Positions 25,088 to 33,825 of a stretch of DNA of 38,870 bases are shown here, one piece after another. Source of the DNA: Nitrospira sp. (GTDB lineage Bacteria > Nitrospirota > Nitrospiria > Nitrospirales > Nitrospiraceae). Below the pieces are notes generated by a model that saw nothing but the letters and a program-made list of their open reading frames with translations, did not search any database and was not told the origin of the DNA. The stretch covers positions 1 to 38,870 of the forward strand of contig JAHBWU010000035.1 of the NCBI GenBank assembly GCA_019636835.1. Direction: 5' to 3'. The translations under genes were made by a program, and so were the position numbers. How positions within the stretch are numbered: the stretch's first letter is position 1; every line of letters starts with the position of its first letter.

Positions 25088-26797
25088 GTGATGGGAGAGT
25101 ACGCACTGCTCTATATCCTTTTCGCCCCGTTTGCCGGGGCTCTCGGGTTGATTTTTGTTTCCAATCGACAGCCGCTGCTCGTTCGAAGTATCGCAGCAAG
25201 TGCCGCATGTGTGTCGCTGGTTGCATCGCTCTATATCTTTTATGCGTACGATCCGGCGAAAGGCGGCTTCCAGTTTGTCCAAAGGTTTGAGTGGTCCAGG
25301 CAGCTCGGCATTTCATTGTATCTTGGCGTCGATGGGATCGGGACACCGCTCGTGCTCGCCTCTTCGATTTTGTTGTTTGCGGGCATCTTCGTCTCGTGGC
25401 ACATCAAGGACCGGACGAAGGAGTTTTATATCTGGTTGCTGATCTTGGCTGCCGCCACGATCGGCGTGTTCATGTCCCTCGACCTATTCTTCCTCTACTT
25501 CTTCTATGAGATGTCCGTGATTCCGATGTACTTGTTGTTGGGGATGTGGGGCAGCCACACCAAGAAGTATTTAGAAATGACAGATCCCGAAGGCCTGAAG
25601 CGGCGGGACTCCGTCGGGTTCATTCTTAATTTTGGATCGAACAGCAAAGAATATGCGGCGATGAAACTTGTGCTCTTCCTGTCCGCGTTTGCCGTGGTCG
25701 CGCTCATGGGCATCTTGCTCATTTATAAGTACTCCGGTCTGAACACCTTCGATATCCTGGTGCTCCGTGAACAGGCCAATTTCATGAATATCCCCGTGCT
25801 CGGGACGACGTTGGACAAGATCATCTGGGTGTTGGTCTTCTTCGGCTTTGCGTCGATTGCTCCGCTGTGGCCGCTGCATTCGTGGTCTCCGGTGGGCCAT
25901 GCGGCCGCGCCGGCCGCAACCAGCATGCTCCATGCGGGAGTATTGATGAAGCTCGGGCACTTTTCCATTATTCGCGTGGCCTTCGAGATACTCCCTGAAA
26001 CGACCAGGGAACTGATGCCGATAGCCGCCGTTCTGTGCATGTTCAGCATCATCTACGGCGGCTTCGTTGCGTTTTACGCTAAAGACACTAAGTACGTCAT
26101 CGGCTATTCCAGTTCCAGTCACATGGGCTACGTGTTTCTTGGCATGGCGGCTTTGAATTACATCAGCGTAAGCGGCGCCGTCATCTACATGTTCGCTCAT
26201 GCGATGGCGACGGGCATGCTCTTCGCCATGGCAGGATGGGTCTATGACCAAACCCATTCACGCGACATCCCCTCGTTGGGTGGTCTTTCGAACAAGATGC
26301 CGTTCATCTCCGCTTGTTTCATCGTAGCCTGTATGGCTTCGATCGGAATGCCCGGCACAGTGAATTTTATCGCAGAAATCCTGATCATTGTCGGAAGTTG
26401 GAACAAGTACCCAGTTCAAGTAATCGTCGCCATGCTGGGCATCGTGCTGACGTTGGCATACCTCTTCAAAATGATGCGCGGACTTTTTTACGGCCCGATG
26501 AACCAAAAGTACAGTCATGCGCACGATGCGATTTCTACGGTCGACCGCCTCCCTCTGTTGATCATGGTTGCTGTCAGTGTCGGGTTCGGCATTTTTCCGA
26601 TGCATTTGTATGATGTTGTTCGCTCCGGAGTGGATCCGTTGGTCTCGAGGATTACGCGCGTGGTTCCGGTCGCGGAAGCCGGTGAGGAACTGGGGGTGAG
26701 GGGTAAGGCGACAACGTCGGAAAAGACTTCTGCCTCGTTGAGCGTGCACAAGCCTATATCCTATACATCTCAGGTCTTACGAGAGGGGCGTGAATGA
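25088..26797 (+). CDS. nuoM: Second NuoM-type subunit (NuoM2) of a 2M complex I
   Basis: A 569-residue antiporter-like subunit that is clearly a paralogue of NuoM but divergent. Helix 5 glutamate (E141, FFYEMSVIPMYLLLGMWG) and helix 8 lysine (K288, GVLMKLG) are kept. The helix 7 lysine is replaced: FAFKAP of the first copy aligns with FASIAP here (I257). The following LPDA motif reads SPVGHAAAPA. A polar insertion of roughly 25 residues (about 160-186) follows helix 5. Complex I with two NuoM subunits has been reported in Nitrospira and may pump extra protons. The stop overlaps nuoN as ATGA. Confidence 0.93.
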   Translation: MMGEYALLYILFAPFAGALGLIFVSNRQPLLVRSIAASAACVSLVASLYIFYAYDPAKGGFQFVQRFEWSRQLGISLYLGVDGIGTPLVLASSILLFAGIFVSWHIKDRTKEFYIWLLILAAATIGVFMSLDLFFLYFFYEMSVIPMYLLLGMWGSHTKKYLEMTDPEGLKRRDSVGFILNFGSNSKEYAAMKLVLFLSAFAVVALMGILLIYKYSGLNTFDILVLREQANFMNIPVLGTTLDKIIWVLVFFGFASIAPLWPLHSWSPVGHAAAPAATSMLHAGVLMKLGHFSIIRVAFEILPETTRELMPIAAVLCMFSIIYGGFVAFYAKDTKYVIGYSSSSHMGYVFLGMAALNYISVSGAVIYMFAHAMATGMLFAMAGWVYDQTHSRDIPSLGGLSNKMPFISACFIVACMASIGMPGTVNFIAEILIIVGSWNKYPVQVIVAMLGIVLTLAYLFKMMRGLFYGPMNQKYSHAHDAISTVDRLPLLIMVAVSVGFGIFPMHLYDVVRSGVDPLVSRITRVVPVAEAGEELGVRGKATTSEKTSASLSVHKPISYTSQVLREGRE

Positions 26798-28290
26798 CGT
26801 TCTCTCTGAATATGACCGTTTCCGATCTGCTGCTCTTGTTGCCGGAGATCTTTCTGACCTGCTGGCTTTGTGTAGTGCTCATCGTCGATTTTTCCCTTCC
26901 TCGCTTGCCCAAGGAACGACTGGCCTATCTCAGTGTCGCAGGCCTTGTGGTCACACTCGGCTGTTTGGGGTGGTTTGACCTCAATCATATTTCCGGCACG
27001 CTCTTCGGCAACATGTTCGTGCTGGATCGCATGGCGATCTTTTTCAAGGTTGTTATTCTGGGAGCTACGATACTCGTCATCCTCGCATCAATCGAGTACG
27101 TCAATCGCTTCACTCTTTTCAGGGGGGAGTATTATTGTCTCGTCGTCATGGCGGCACTCGGCATGATGTTCATGGCGTCCGCCAACGATCTGCTGTCCGT
27201 CTTCGTCAGTTTGGAGTTCGCAACGCTGGGGTTCTACGTTCTGGTGTCTTATCTTCGTGATGATCTGGCTTCAAACGAAGGCGGGCTCAAGTTTTTTATC
27301 CTGGGTGTTTTTGCGGCCGGCCTGCTCGCCTATGGGATCAGCCTCGTCTATGGTGAAACAGGCAAGCTCGTCTTTTCGGACATGACGTCCGCCCAGGCAA
27401 CACCCGGCTTGGTCATCGGGTTTCTGCTGATCTTTGCCTCTCTTGGATTTAAGATCGGCGCCGTTCCATTCCACGCATGGATTCCCGATACCTACCATGG
27501 TGCTCCGACTCCGGTGACGACTTTTTTGTCGATTGCTCCAAAGGCTGCGGCCTTTGCGATCTTGCTCCGCATTTTCCTCGTGGCGTTGGTGACGTTCAAG
27601 CCGTTATGGGTGTCCCTCTTGGTGGCTGTATCTATCCTGTCGATGACCTATGGCAATATCGTGGCCATCGCGCAACGCAACATAAAACGGTTGCTGGCGT
27701 ATTCCGGCATCGCCCAAGTAGGGAATGTGTTGATCGGCCTTGCGGCGGGCACCAAAATGGGAAGCGATGCCATTTTGTTTTATCTTCTGGCGTACCTGTT
27801 TGCCAATATCGGGGCCTTCGCCGTCGTGATCGCGGTCAGCCAGGCCATTGGAAGAGATGAAATTGAAGACTATCGAGGTTTAAACAGACGGTCGCCGTTT
27901 CTGGCGTTTGCGATGTTGCTGTTCCTGCTGTCTCTGGCAGGCGTCCCACCTCTCGCGGGGTTTATCGGTAAGCTGTACATTTTCGTGGCGGCCATCAAAG
28001 AAGGGCTGTATACATTGATCGCGGTCGGGCTGATCAACATCGTGATCTCGATGTACTATTACCTCATCGTTGTGAAGCAGATGTACATCAATGAGCCGGT
28101 GGATCCGTCTCCTATCGGGATTTCAGGTCCGATGAAGGCGGTGATCTATATCGGTTTAGCAGGAACTTTGGTGATCGGTATTTACCCGCAACCGTTCACG
28201 GACTGGGTGGTCAGCGCGACGCTCATGTTTGCGAATTTTGTCGGTCCGTCGGCTACTGTGATTCCTCCGGGTCCCCCGCTAGGTGGTTAG
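26794..28290 (+). CDS. nuoN: NADH-quinone oxidoreductase subunit N
   Basis: A 498-residue antiporter-like pump subunit, the last gene of the cluster. Core residues are present: the glutamate in VFVSLEFATLGFYVLVSY (helix 5), the lysine in GFKIGAVPFHAWIPDTYHGAPTPV (helix 7) and the lysine in SIAPKAAAF (helix 8), plus the SLAGVPPLAGFIGKLYIF motif (lysine in helix 12). It is coupled to nuoM2 by a four-base overlap. No intrinsic terminator is evident after its stop. Confidence 0.96.
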   Translation: MTFSLNMTVSDLLLLLPEIFLTCWLCVVLIVDFSLPRLPKERLAYLSVAGLVVTLGCLGWFDLNHISGTLFGNMFVLDRMAIFFKVVILGATILVILASIEYVNRFTLFRGEYYCLVVMAALGMMFMASANDLLSVFVSLEFATLGFYVLVSYLRDDLASNEGGLKFFILGVFAAGLLAYGISLVYGETGKLVFSDMTSAQATPGLVIGFLLIFASLGFKIGAVPFHAWIPDTYHGAPTPVTTFLSIAPKAAAFAILLRIFLVALVTFKPLWVSLLVAVSILSMTYGNIVAIAQRNIKRLLAYSGIAQVGNVLIGLAAGTKMGSDAILFYLLAYLFANIGAFAVVIAVSQAIGRDEIEDYRGLNRRSPFLAFAMLLFLLSLAGVPPLAGFIGKLYIFVAAIKEGLYTLIAVGLINIVISMYYYLIVVKQMYINEPVDPSPIGISGPMKAVIYIGLAGTLVIGIYPQPFTDWVVSATLMFANFVGPSATVIPPGPPLGG

Positions 28291-28317
28291 TTTTCTGCTT
28301 CCGTCACCCAAGAGTTC

Positions 28318-28326
28318 TGCTACAAT
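28318..28326 (+). promoter_or_regulatory. Extended -10 promoter candidate before the CHASE3 kinase
   Basis: TGCTACAAT fits an extended -10 element (TGn followed by a near-consensus hexamer) and lies about 76 bases before the kinase ATG, in the 111-base gap after nuoN. No clear -35 hexamer is present, which is acceptable for extended -10 promoters. It suggests that the kinase cassette is transcribed separately from the nuo operon. Confidence 0.35.
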
Positions 28327-28401
28327 TACTACCACAGAGACACAATCTCACGGTATGGTTTCCAAACGATCACCGAGTCCTGATGCAAGTCGTCCTGATC
28401 G

Positions 28402-29892
28402 ATGGAATCGGCCTCCAACCATCCCTCACAGGCTTCCCTCTTAGCGACCGAAAGGTCTAAACCGTCGGATTCCGTTCCTGCGGGTTCACCAGATTTTTCC
28501 CACGGTTCGGTTGCGTGGTTTCACAGGTTGACCATTGAGCAGCGGGTCTTAGCCGGTTTCAGCCTGGTGTTCGTTGGGATTCTGGTCGTCAGCGCGATTT
28601 CCTATCACAATACGAGCATCCTGCTGACCAATAGGGGGCTGGATGGTCGTAGTCATGATCTCATTCAACTCCTGAATAACATTGATGCCGCGATGAGCGA
28701 AGCGGAAGATGCCCACCGGCGTTATCTGGTGACGGGAGAGGCCTCGTATCTGGAGATCTACAAGAAGGTCGTGAAGCAGAAGCCGACATTCACCGCGTAT
28801 CTCAAGGACTTGATCCGCGAATCACCAGAGCAGCAGCAACGGGTCGGATTCCTCGATCGGATGATGGACCGGCAACTGAGCGCCGAATCAAAAGCCATCG
28901 CCCAGTTTCAAGAGGGCGGCTTCCGAGCCGTCAAGAAAATGGCTTTCGAAGGAGCCGGAAAGCGCGAGCTCGGCGTGATTCACCAAATCATTGCGGAAAT
29001 GGATTTGCATGAGCGGCAGACAGTAGGACGACGTGTAGTGGAATCAGCCGCCGGGACAAGGAATACCATCGTACTCCTCGGCATCGGCGCATTGCTGCAG
29101 CTGGTTCTGCTGGCATGGGTGTACTACCTCATTCGGCATGACATCACCGAACGGCGGCGTGTCGCCGGTGAGCTACAACGCCGGGGAGAACTCTTGGAGG
29201 CCGCAAACAAGGAGCTGGAAGCATTCAGCTATTCAGTCTCTCACGACTTACGTGCGCCGTTGCGTCACATCGACGGCTATGCCGCGCTCTTGCGTAAATC
29301 GGTCGAGCATTCGCTGAATGACAAGGCTGCCCGGTACTTGCAGACGATTTCCGACTCCGCTAAGCAGATGGGACAGCTGATTGATGACCTGCTGGTTTTC
29401 TCTCGTATGGGCCGGCAAGAAATGCTCCGCACAGCCGTCAACCTGGATCAGGTGATCAAAAGCATCCTTTCCGATCTGCGCTTGGACTTGCAAGGACGAG
29501 AGATATCATGGACAATCGCAGCACTGCCTGAAGTACAGGGCGATCCGGCCATGCTCCGACAGGTCTTTATGAATTTGATCGCAAATGCCGTGAAGTTTAC
29601 GAGTGCCAGGCCAATCGCCGCCATTGAGATCGGCGTGGAGCATCCCAGCTCTACCGAAATTGTCCTTTTCGTCCGTGACAATGGCGTGGGATTCGACATG
29701 CAGTATGCCACCAAGCTGTTTGGAGTGTTCCAGAGACTGCACCGAGCCGACGAGTTCGAAGGAACCGGTATCGGCCTCGCCAACGTTCGGCGGATCGTTC
29801 ACCGCCACGGGGGAAGGACCTGGGCCGAAGGTGTGCCGGATAAGGGAGCCACGTTCTACGTACTGCTCCCAGGAAGGAGGCTTGACTCATGA
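28402..29892 (+). CDS. CHASE3-type membrane sensor histidine kinase
   Basis: A 496-residue kinase with two membrane helices (about residues 49-68 and 222-244) that flank a helical sensor region resembling CHASE3 (about 70-215; the AEDAHRRYLVTGEASYLEIYK stretch is typical). HisKA follows with H281 in SYSVSHDLRAPLRHIDGY, and the HATPase domain has N (NLIANAVKFT), G1 (DNGVGFD) and G2 (GTGIGLANVRRI) boxes intact. This kinase type often accompanies Rcp1-like receivers, and one follows with an ATGA overlap. The ATG at 28402 has no strong ribosome binding site. Confidence 0.9.
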   Translation: MESASNHPSQASLLATERSKPSDSVPAGSPDFSHGSVAWFHRLTIEQRVLAGFSLVFVGILVVSAISYHNTSILLTNRGLDGRSHDLIQLLNNIDAAMSEAEDAHRRYLVTGEASYLEIYKKVVKQKPTFTAYLKDLIRESPEQQQRVGFLDRMMDRQLSAESKAIAQFQEGGFRAVKKMAFEGAGKRELGVIHQIIAEMDLHERQTVGRRVVESAAGTRNTIVLLGIGALLQLVLLAWVYYLIRHDITERRRVAGELQRRGELLEAANKELEAFSYSVSHDLRAPLRHIDGYAALLRKSVEHSLNDKAARYLQTISDSAKQMGQLIDDLLVFSRMGRQEMLRTAVNLDQVIKSILSDLRLDLQGREISWTIAALPEVQGDPAMLRQVFMNLIANAVKFTSARPIAAIEIGVEHPSSTEIVLFVRDNGVGFDMQYATKLFGVFQRLHRADEFEGTGIGLANVRRIVHRHGGRTWAEGVPDKGATFYVLLPGRRLDS

Positions 29893-30344
29893 CCGTGGCC
29901 AAACCGATCCTCCTCGCGGAGGATAACCCCCGAGACGCCGAGCTGGCATTGGCTGCGATGGAGGCAGAGCATATTTCCGACAAAGTCGTTCTGTGTCATG
30001 ACGGCGCCGAAGTGTTGGATTACTTATATTGTCGTGGCCAATTCAAGTCACGGCTGAGAGGAAACCCGGCCGTGGTGTTTCTCGATCTTAAAATGCCCAA
30101 AGTGAACGGCCTCGAGGTCTTGCGTACCATCAAGGCGGATGTCAACCTTCGTCCGATTCCTGTCGTGATGCTGACATCCTCGCGAGAGGAACGTGACCTG
30201 GCCGACAGCTATGCCTTGGGGGCCAACGCTTACGTCGTCAAGCCCGTGGAGTTCCACAAGTTTTTGTCCGCGGTCAAGGAGCTAGGAACGTTCTGGGGCG
30301 TTATCAATGAACCTCCTCCTGAAAGCTGCCGTTCCACCCAATGA
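29889..30344 (+). CDS. Rcp1-like single-domain response regulator
   Basis: A 151-residue receiver of the type paired with phytochrome-like and CHASE3 kinases. The acidic residues E11-D12, phospho-acceptor D66 (VVFLDLKMPKVNG), switch threonine (VMLTSS) and lysine (YVVKPVEFHKF) are present. The LDYLYCRGQF loop is typical of the Rcp1 group. It is coupled to the kinase by a four-base overlap and overlaps the start of the next hybrid kinase. It is most likely a phosphorelay intermediate; no output domain is present. Confidence 0.92.
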   Translation: MTVAKPILLAEDNPRDAELALAAMEAEHISDKVVLCHDGAEVLDYLYCRGQFKSRLRGNPAVVFLDLKMPKVNGLEVLRTIKADVNLRPIPVVMLTSSREERDLADSYALGANAYVVKPVEFHKFLSAVKELGTFWGVINEPPPESCRSTQ

Positions 30345-31983
30345 CCCTGCCATGACGACTCTGTTGCGAGTGCTGCATCTAGAGACTAACCCACAAGATA
30401 CTGATCGCATCGAGGCGCTGTTGACCGAAGGGGGCCTTCCTTGTGCGATACGACGCGTAGAAACTCGTCGCGCCTTTACCGCAGCTCTGAATGATGGCCA
30501 GGTGGATCTCATCCTGGCTGAATTCTCCATGCCCGGGTTTCGTGAGGGAGTTGCCTTAGAGGAGGCCCAACAGTCAGTTCCTGACGTACCGTTTATCTTT
30601 GTCTCGGCGGCACTTACTGAGACACTGTGCATCGAACAAATACAGCGTGGTGCGACGGATTGCATCCCTAAAGAAGGATTGGGGCGGCTTGTCCCATCGG
30701 TGCGCCGGGCACTGCGTGAGCGACAAGAACGAGCGGCGCGAAGGCAGGCGGAGGGCGCACTTCTCCAAAGCGAGATGCAACTGCGGCAGCTACAAAAACT
30801 TGAGGCCGTCGGGCGTCTGGCGGGAGGGCTGGCGCACGATTTCAATAACTTGCTCACGGTCATCATGGGGCATAGTCAGGTTCTGCTCAGTGAAATGGGG
30901 CCGGATCATCCGCTGAGAACTCGGGTGGAAGAAATGCAGAAGGCGGGTGAGCGCGCGAGGGTTCTCATTCGACAGTTGCTCACGTTCAGCAGAAAACAGC
31001 CTTCCGGAGCGAAAGTTCAGAGCCTGAATGCCACGCTCAATAATGTAGAAACCATGCTTCGGAGGTTGATCGGAGCGGATATTCAACTGACGGTGAAACT
31101 GAGCGTGGATGACCTCCGCATCAAAGCTGATCCTGCATTAGTCGAGCAGATCGTCATGAATCTGGTCGTGAACGCCCGGGATGCGATGCCGACCGGCGGT
31201 AAGCTCATGATTGAAACTGCTTCAGTCGAACTCGACCACCTGCCGAAATACCACGCCAACCCGATATCGCCGGGAGAGTACGTGAAGCTTTCGGTATCCG
31301 ATACTGGTTACGGAATGTCCTCAGAGGTGCAGGAGCAGATTTTCCAGCCATTTTTTACGACCAAGGAGGAAGGAAAGGGAACGGGACTCGGGCTGTCGAC
31401 GGTGTTCAGCATCGTCACCGAAAGTGGCGGAGGATTGGATGTCATCAGTGAGAGTGGAGTGGGGACACGGTTCGACGTTTTTCTCCCCCGCGTCCTCAGC
31501 AAGATCGAGGAGCCAACAGATGAGACCGTACCGCTGCAATCGGTGGAGGGCCATGAAACCATTCTGCTTGTAGAGGATGAGGAGGATGTCCGCATTCTCA
31601 TCCGGGATGAGCTTCGTAAGCTCGGATATCGCGTCGTCGAAGCAAGAAATGGTGTTGAGGCTTGTCTAGTGGCCACTCCCCATATTGGGAAGCTCAAATT
31701 GTTACTCACGGATATCGTGATGCCGGGAATGAGCGGGACTGAACTGGCGAGGCATCTTCGCGTGATCAAGCCGGAATTGAAGCTTCTTTTCATTTCAGGG
31801 TATACGGATGATGTCGGTATTGGGGCCGGTGACCCTGCCAGTGCCTATCTGCAGAAGCCCTTTACACCCGAAGCTTTGGCAAGTTCCGTGCGAGGGCTTT
31901 TGGATGTGAACCCGACAGATCTGATGAGAGTCAGTCAACAACCGGAGTCAATTGAGCAGTCACGGAGTGTCAAGCGATCCTGA
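30307..31983 (+). CDS. Hybrid kinase: pseudo-receiver, HisKA, HATPase, receiver
   Basis: A 558-residue soluble protein. An N-terminal receiver-like domain (about 18-137) has glutamate E72 where the phospho-aspartate belongs (DLILAEFSMPG) and a threonine in the second acidic position (HLETNP), while the switch lysine K122 is kept. HisKA contains H177 (GGLAHDFNNLL). HATPase boxes are intact (NLVVNARDA, DTGYGM, FFTTK, GTGLGLS). The C-terminal receiver (about 418-535) has a normal D469 (LLLTDIVMPGMSG). The start overlaps the preceding receiver gene by 38 bases; an ATG at 30352 is an alternative. The cassette suggests a phosphorelay with the neighbouring kinase and receiver. Confidence 0.88.
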   Translation: MNLLLKAAVPPNDPAMTTLLRVLHLETNPQDTDRIEALLTEGGLPCAIRRVETRRAFTAALNDGQVDLILAEFSMPGFREGVALEEAQQSVPDVPFIFVSAALTETLCIEQIQRGATDCIPKEGLGRLVPSVRRALRERQERAARRQAEGALLQSEMQLRQLQKLEAVGRLAGGLAHDFNNLLTVIMGHSQVLLSEMGPDHPLRTRVEEMQKAGERARVLIRQLLTFSRKQPSGAKVQSLNATLNNVETMLRRLIGADIQLTVKLSVDDLRIKADPALVEQIVMNLVVNARDAMPTGGKLMIETASVELDHLPKYHANPISPGEYVKLSVSDTGYGMSSEVQEQIFQPFFTTKEEGKGTGLGLSTVFSIVTESGGGLDVISESGVGTRFDVFLPRVLSKIEEPTDETVPLQSVEGHETILLVEDEEDVRILIRDELRKLGYRVVEARNGVEACLVATPHIGKLKLLLTDIVMPGMSGTELARHLRVIKPELKLLFISGYTDDVGIGAGDPASAYLQKPFTPEALASSVRGLLDVNPTDLMRVSQQPESIEQSRSVKRS

Positions 31984-31986
31984 ACC

Positions 31987-32823
31987 ATGAGTTGTCGTCA
32001 GCTGCCTAGTCATGCGCGGCGCGTCCTCCTACTGATCGTTCTGCTACCCGGTCTGTGTCCGGCTCAGGATATCTCATGGGAGCGTCTTTCCGACGGCGTC
32101 ACAGTTTCGGTATGGAAGCCAGGCGATGCTTGTCCCACCGTGCCGACTATGCTGGTTGTCGATATGGATCCGGAGCGGACGAAGTTCGCCGTTCATCATT
32201 ACGCCCAGGAAGGGCTTTTAGAGCCTCCCAGAATGGATGAATGGCAGAAGCGAACAGGCCATCATGTGTTATTCAATGCGGGGTTGTTCCGTGAAAACTT
32301 CGCCTATCTCGGTCTTCTCTATAAGGATGGGCGTCCGTTGGGAAGCCGACGCCACGCATCATGGCAGGGGTTGTTTGTCGCCGAGCCGTCCGCCTCGGGG
32401 TTGCAGAAGGCGAGGATCCTTGATCTGGCAGCGGAGAGTTTTGACGAAGAACAACCGCGCTACCGTGAAGCGGCACAGGCGTTGATGCTTTTGGATCTGA
32501 CCGGCAAGATCCGAGTTCGCGAGAGTGGAAAACATGCCTATCAGACGATCGTCGCTGAGACGGAGATCGGACACATTCTTCTTCTTAAAAGTCTCGGGGC
32601 CGTTCGTTTATACGACATCGCTCGGTGTTTCAAAGATGCGCTTCCCGCTGTGCGGCAAGCGATGGCTATGGATGGTGGGTCTTCTTCAGAGGTCCGCATT
32701 TTGGAGTCGCTGTGGGAAAAAGACCTGCAGGTACAGGAACATGCGTCTTGGAAAAGTTTGTTCGGCGGGAGCTCGGGCAGTCATATTCCATTGCCGACCG
32801 TGATTGGGGTAAGTCCTAGGTAA
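31987..32823 (+). CDS. Exported phosphodiester glycosidase (NAGPA-like) family protein
   Basis: A 278-residue protein with a signal peptide (residues 1-26, ending CPAQ). The fold signature of the NAGPA/DUF2233 group is visible: FNAGLFRENFAYLGLLYKDGRPLG near residue 95, and the closing motif AMAMDGGSSSEVR near 225-238, which contains the conserved aspartate-glycine-glycine. Members cleave or bind sugar-phosphodiester groups, often linked to surface polysaccharides; the substrate here cannot be told. It starts three bases after the hybrid kinase stop, so it may be co-transcribed. Confidence 0.75.
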   Translation: MSCRQLPSHARRVLLLIVLLPGLCPAQDISWERLSDGVTVSVWKPGDACPTVPTMLVVDMDPERTKFAVHHYAQEGLLEPPRMDEWQKRTGHHVLFNAGLFRENFAYLGLLYKDGRPLGSRRHASWQGLFVAEPSASGLQKARILDLAAESFDEEQPRYREAAQALMLLDLTGKIRVRESGKHAYQTIVAETEIGHILLLKSLGAVRLYDIARCFKDALPAVRQAMAMDGGSSSEVRILESLWEKDLQVQEHASWKSLFGGSSGSHIPLPTVIGVSPR

Positions 32824-33140
32824 TGATCAAGTCTTGGGCGAAAATCGTTGTGGCAGTGATGTGTCTAGCCGTTGGTGGCTGTGCCGATGGTGCGAAAATC
32901 GTTCAGCAGCACGACACGGGTGGAGTCGTCATCTATCCGTTTAAAGAAGGACAAGGCCCTATGCTCTCCTCCTTCCGCAAGGATGCACTTGACCTCATGA
33001 AAGAAAAATGTAGCGGCAGGTCCTACAGCATTGTTCGCGAGGGAGAAACCAAAGGACGCACGCGAGTCGTAAGTCCGCTTGATGGGGCGCAAGAGTTGGT
33101 CGAGGAGCGGCGGTGGGGAATTCAGTTCGAGTGCAAATGA
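32823..33140 (+). CDS. Small lipoprotein of unknown function
   Basis: A 105-residue protein with a lipoprotein signal: a hydrophobic stretch ending in the lipobox AVGGC, with cysteine near residue 20. The rest is a small mixed domain with two further cysteines (EKCSGRSY and the C-terminal FECK) that could form a disulfide. Its ATG shares one base with the stop of the upstream glycosidase-like gene (TAATG), so translation is coupled. I do not recognise a family. A 34-base gap separates it from the convergent pyrE. Confidence 0.75.
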   Translation: MIKSWAKIVVAVMCLAVGGCADGAKIVQQHDTGGVVIYPFKEGQGPMLSSFRKDALDLMKEKCSGRSYSIVREGETKGRTRVVSPLDGAQELVEERRWGIQFECK

Positions 33141-33174
33141 ATGGAGGCTGAACGTACAATCCAAACGGGCGGCA

Positions 33175-33750
33175 CTAACCGTTCTTCATCGTACTCATGA
33201 GATCTTGAATGGTTAAGAGACTGATGAGCTGAACCTTTTCTCTTTCCACACGCGCTTTCCCATCCTGTTCTTGGCGGTCCACAATGACTAATGCCTGATC
33301 CACCCGAAGTCCGGCCTCTCGTGCGACTCCCATCGCTTTCAGCAACGACCCACCGCTCGTGAGCACGTCGTCCACGATCAGCGCTCGATCGCCGGGACGA
33401 ATGGTGCCCTCGATCAACTTTCCCAGTCCATGGTCTTTGGGCTGCTTGCGAACGACGAATGTCCGCCAGAGACGCCGACGCGAAGCAGCGCAGGCAAAAT
33501 CGGAAATGGTTATGGCAATCGGGATGGCTCCGAGTTCGAGGCCGCCCAGACAATCGAATTCAATGTCAGTGAGCGCCTCATAGGCCAGTTGAGCGACCAG
33601 ACGACGCGCTTCCGGGTGCGCCATGAGGGCACGACAATCGACATAGAAAGGGCTGATTTCTCCGGATGCGAGCTTGAATCCTTTATCGCGATCCCATTTA
33701 AATGACTGAGTATCATGGAACGCGTTTGCCAGTTGCTCCCGAACCGTCAC
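33175..33750 (-). CDS. pyrE: Orotate phosphoribosyltransferase
   Basis: A 191-residue enzyme that joins orotate to PRPP to make orotidine 5'-phosphate in pyrimidine synthesis. The PRPP-binding motif RALIVDDVLTSGGSLLKA is intact. The flexible catalytic-loop region (VVRKQPKDHGLGKLIEG) and the N-terminal LASGEISPFYVDCRAL motif are also present. Normal length. It lies 75 bases downstream of the chelatase gene on the same strand and may be read from the same transcript, in which case the upstream IS could reduce its expression. Confidence 0.94.
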   Translation of the reverse strand: MTVREQLANAFHDTQSFKWDRDKGFKLASGEISPFYVDCRALMAHPEARRLVAQLAYEALTDIEFDCLGGLELGAIPIAITISDFACAASRRRLWRTFVVRKQPKDHGLGKLIEGTIRPGDRALIVDDVLTSGGSLLKAMGVAREAGLRVDQALVIVDRQEQDGKARVEREKVQLISLLTIQDLMSTMKNG

Positions 33751-33825
33751 TATGGTCCTCCCTTCTTCAGAGTCAGTTAGGTGCCGGGCATTCTACACTC
33801 ACTGGCCGACTGCTGACAGACCTTT

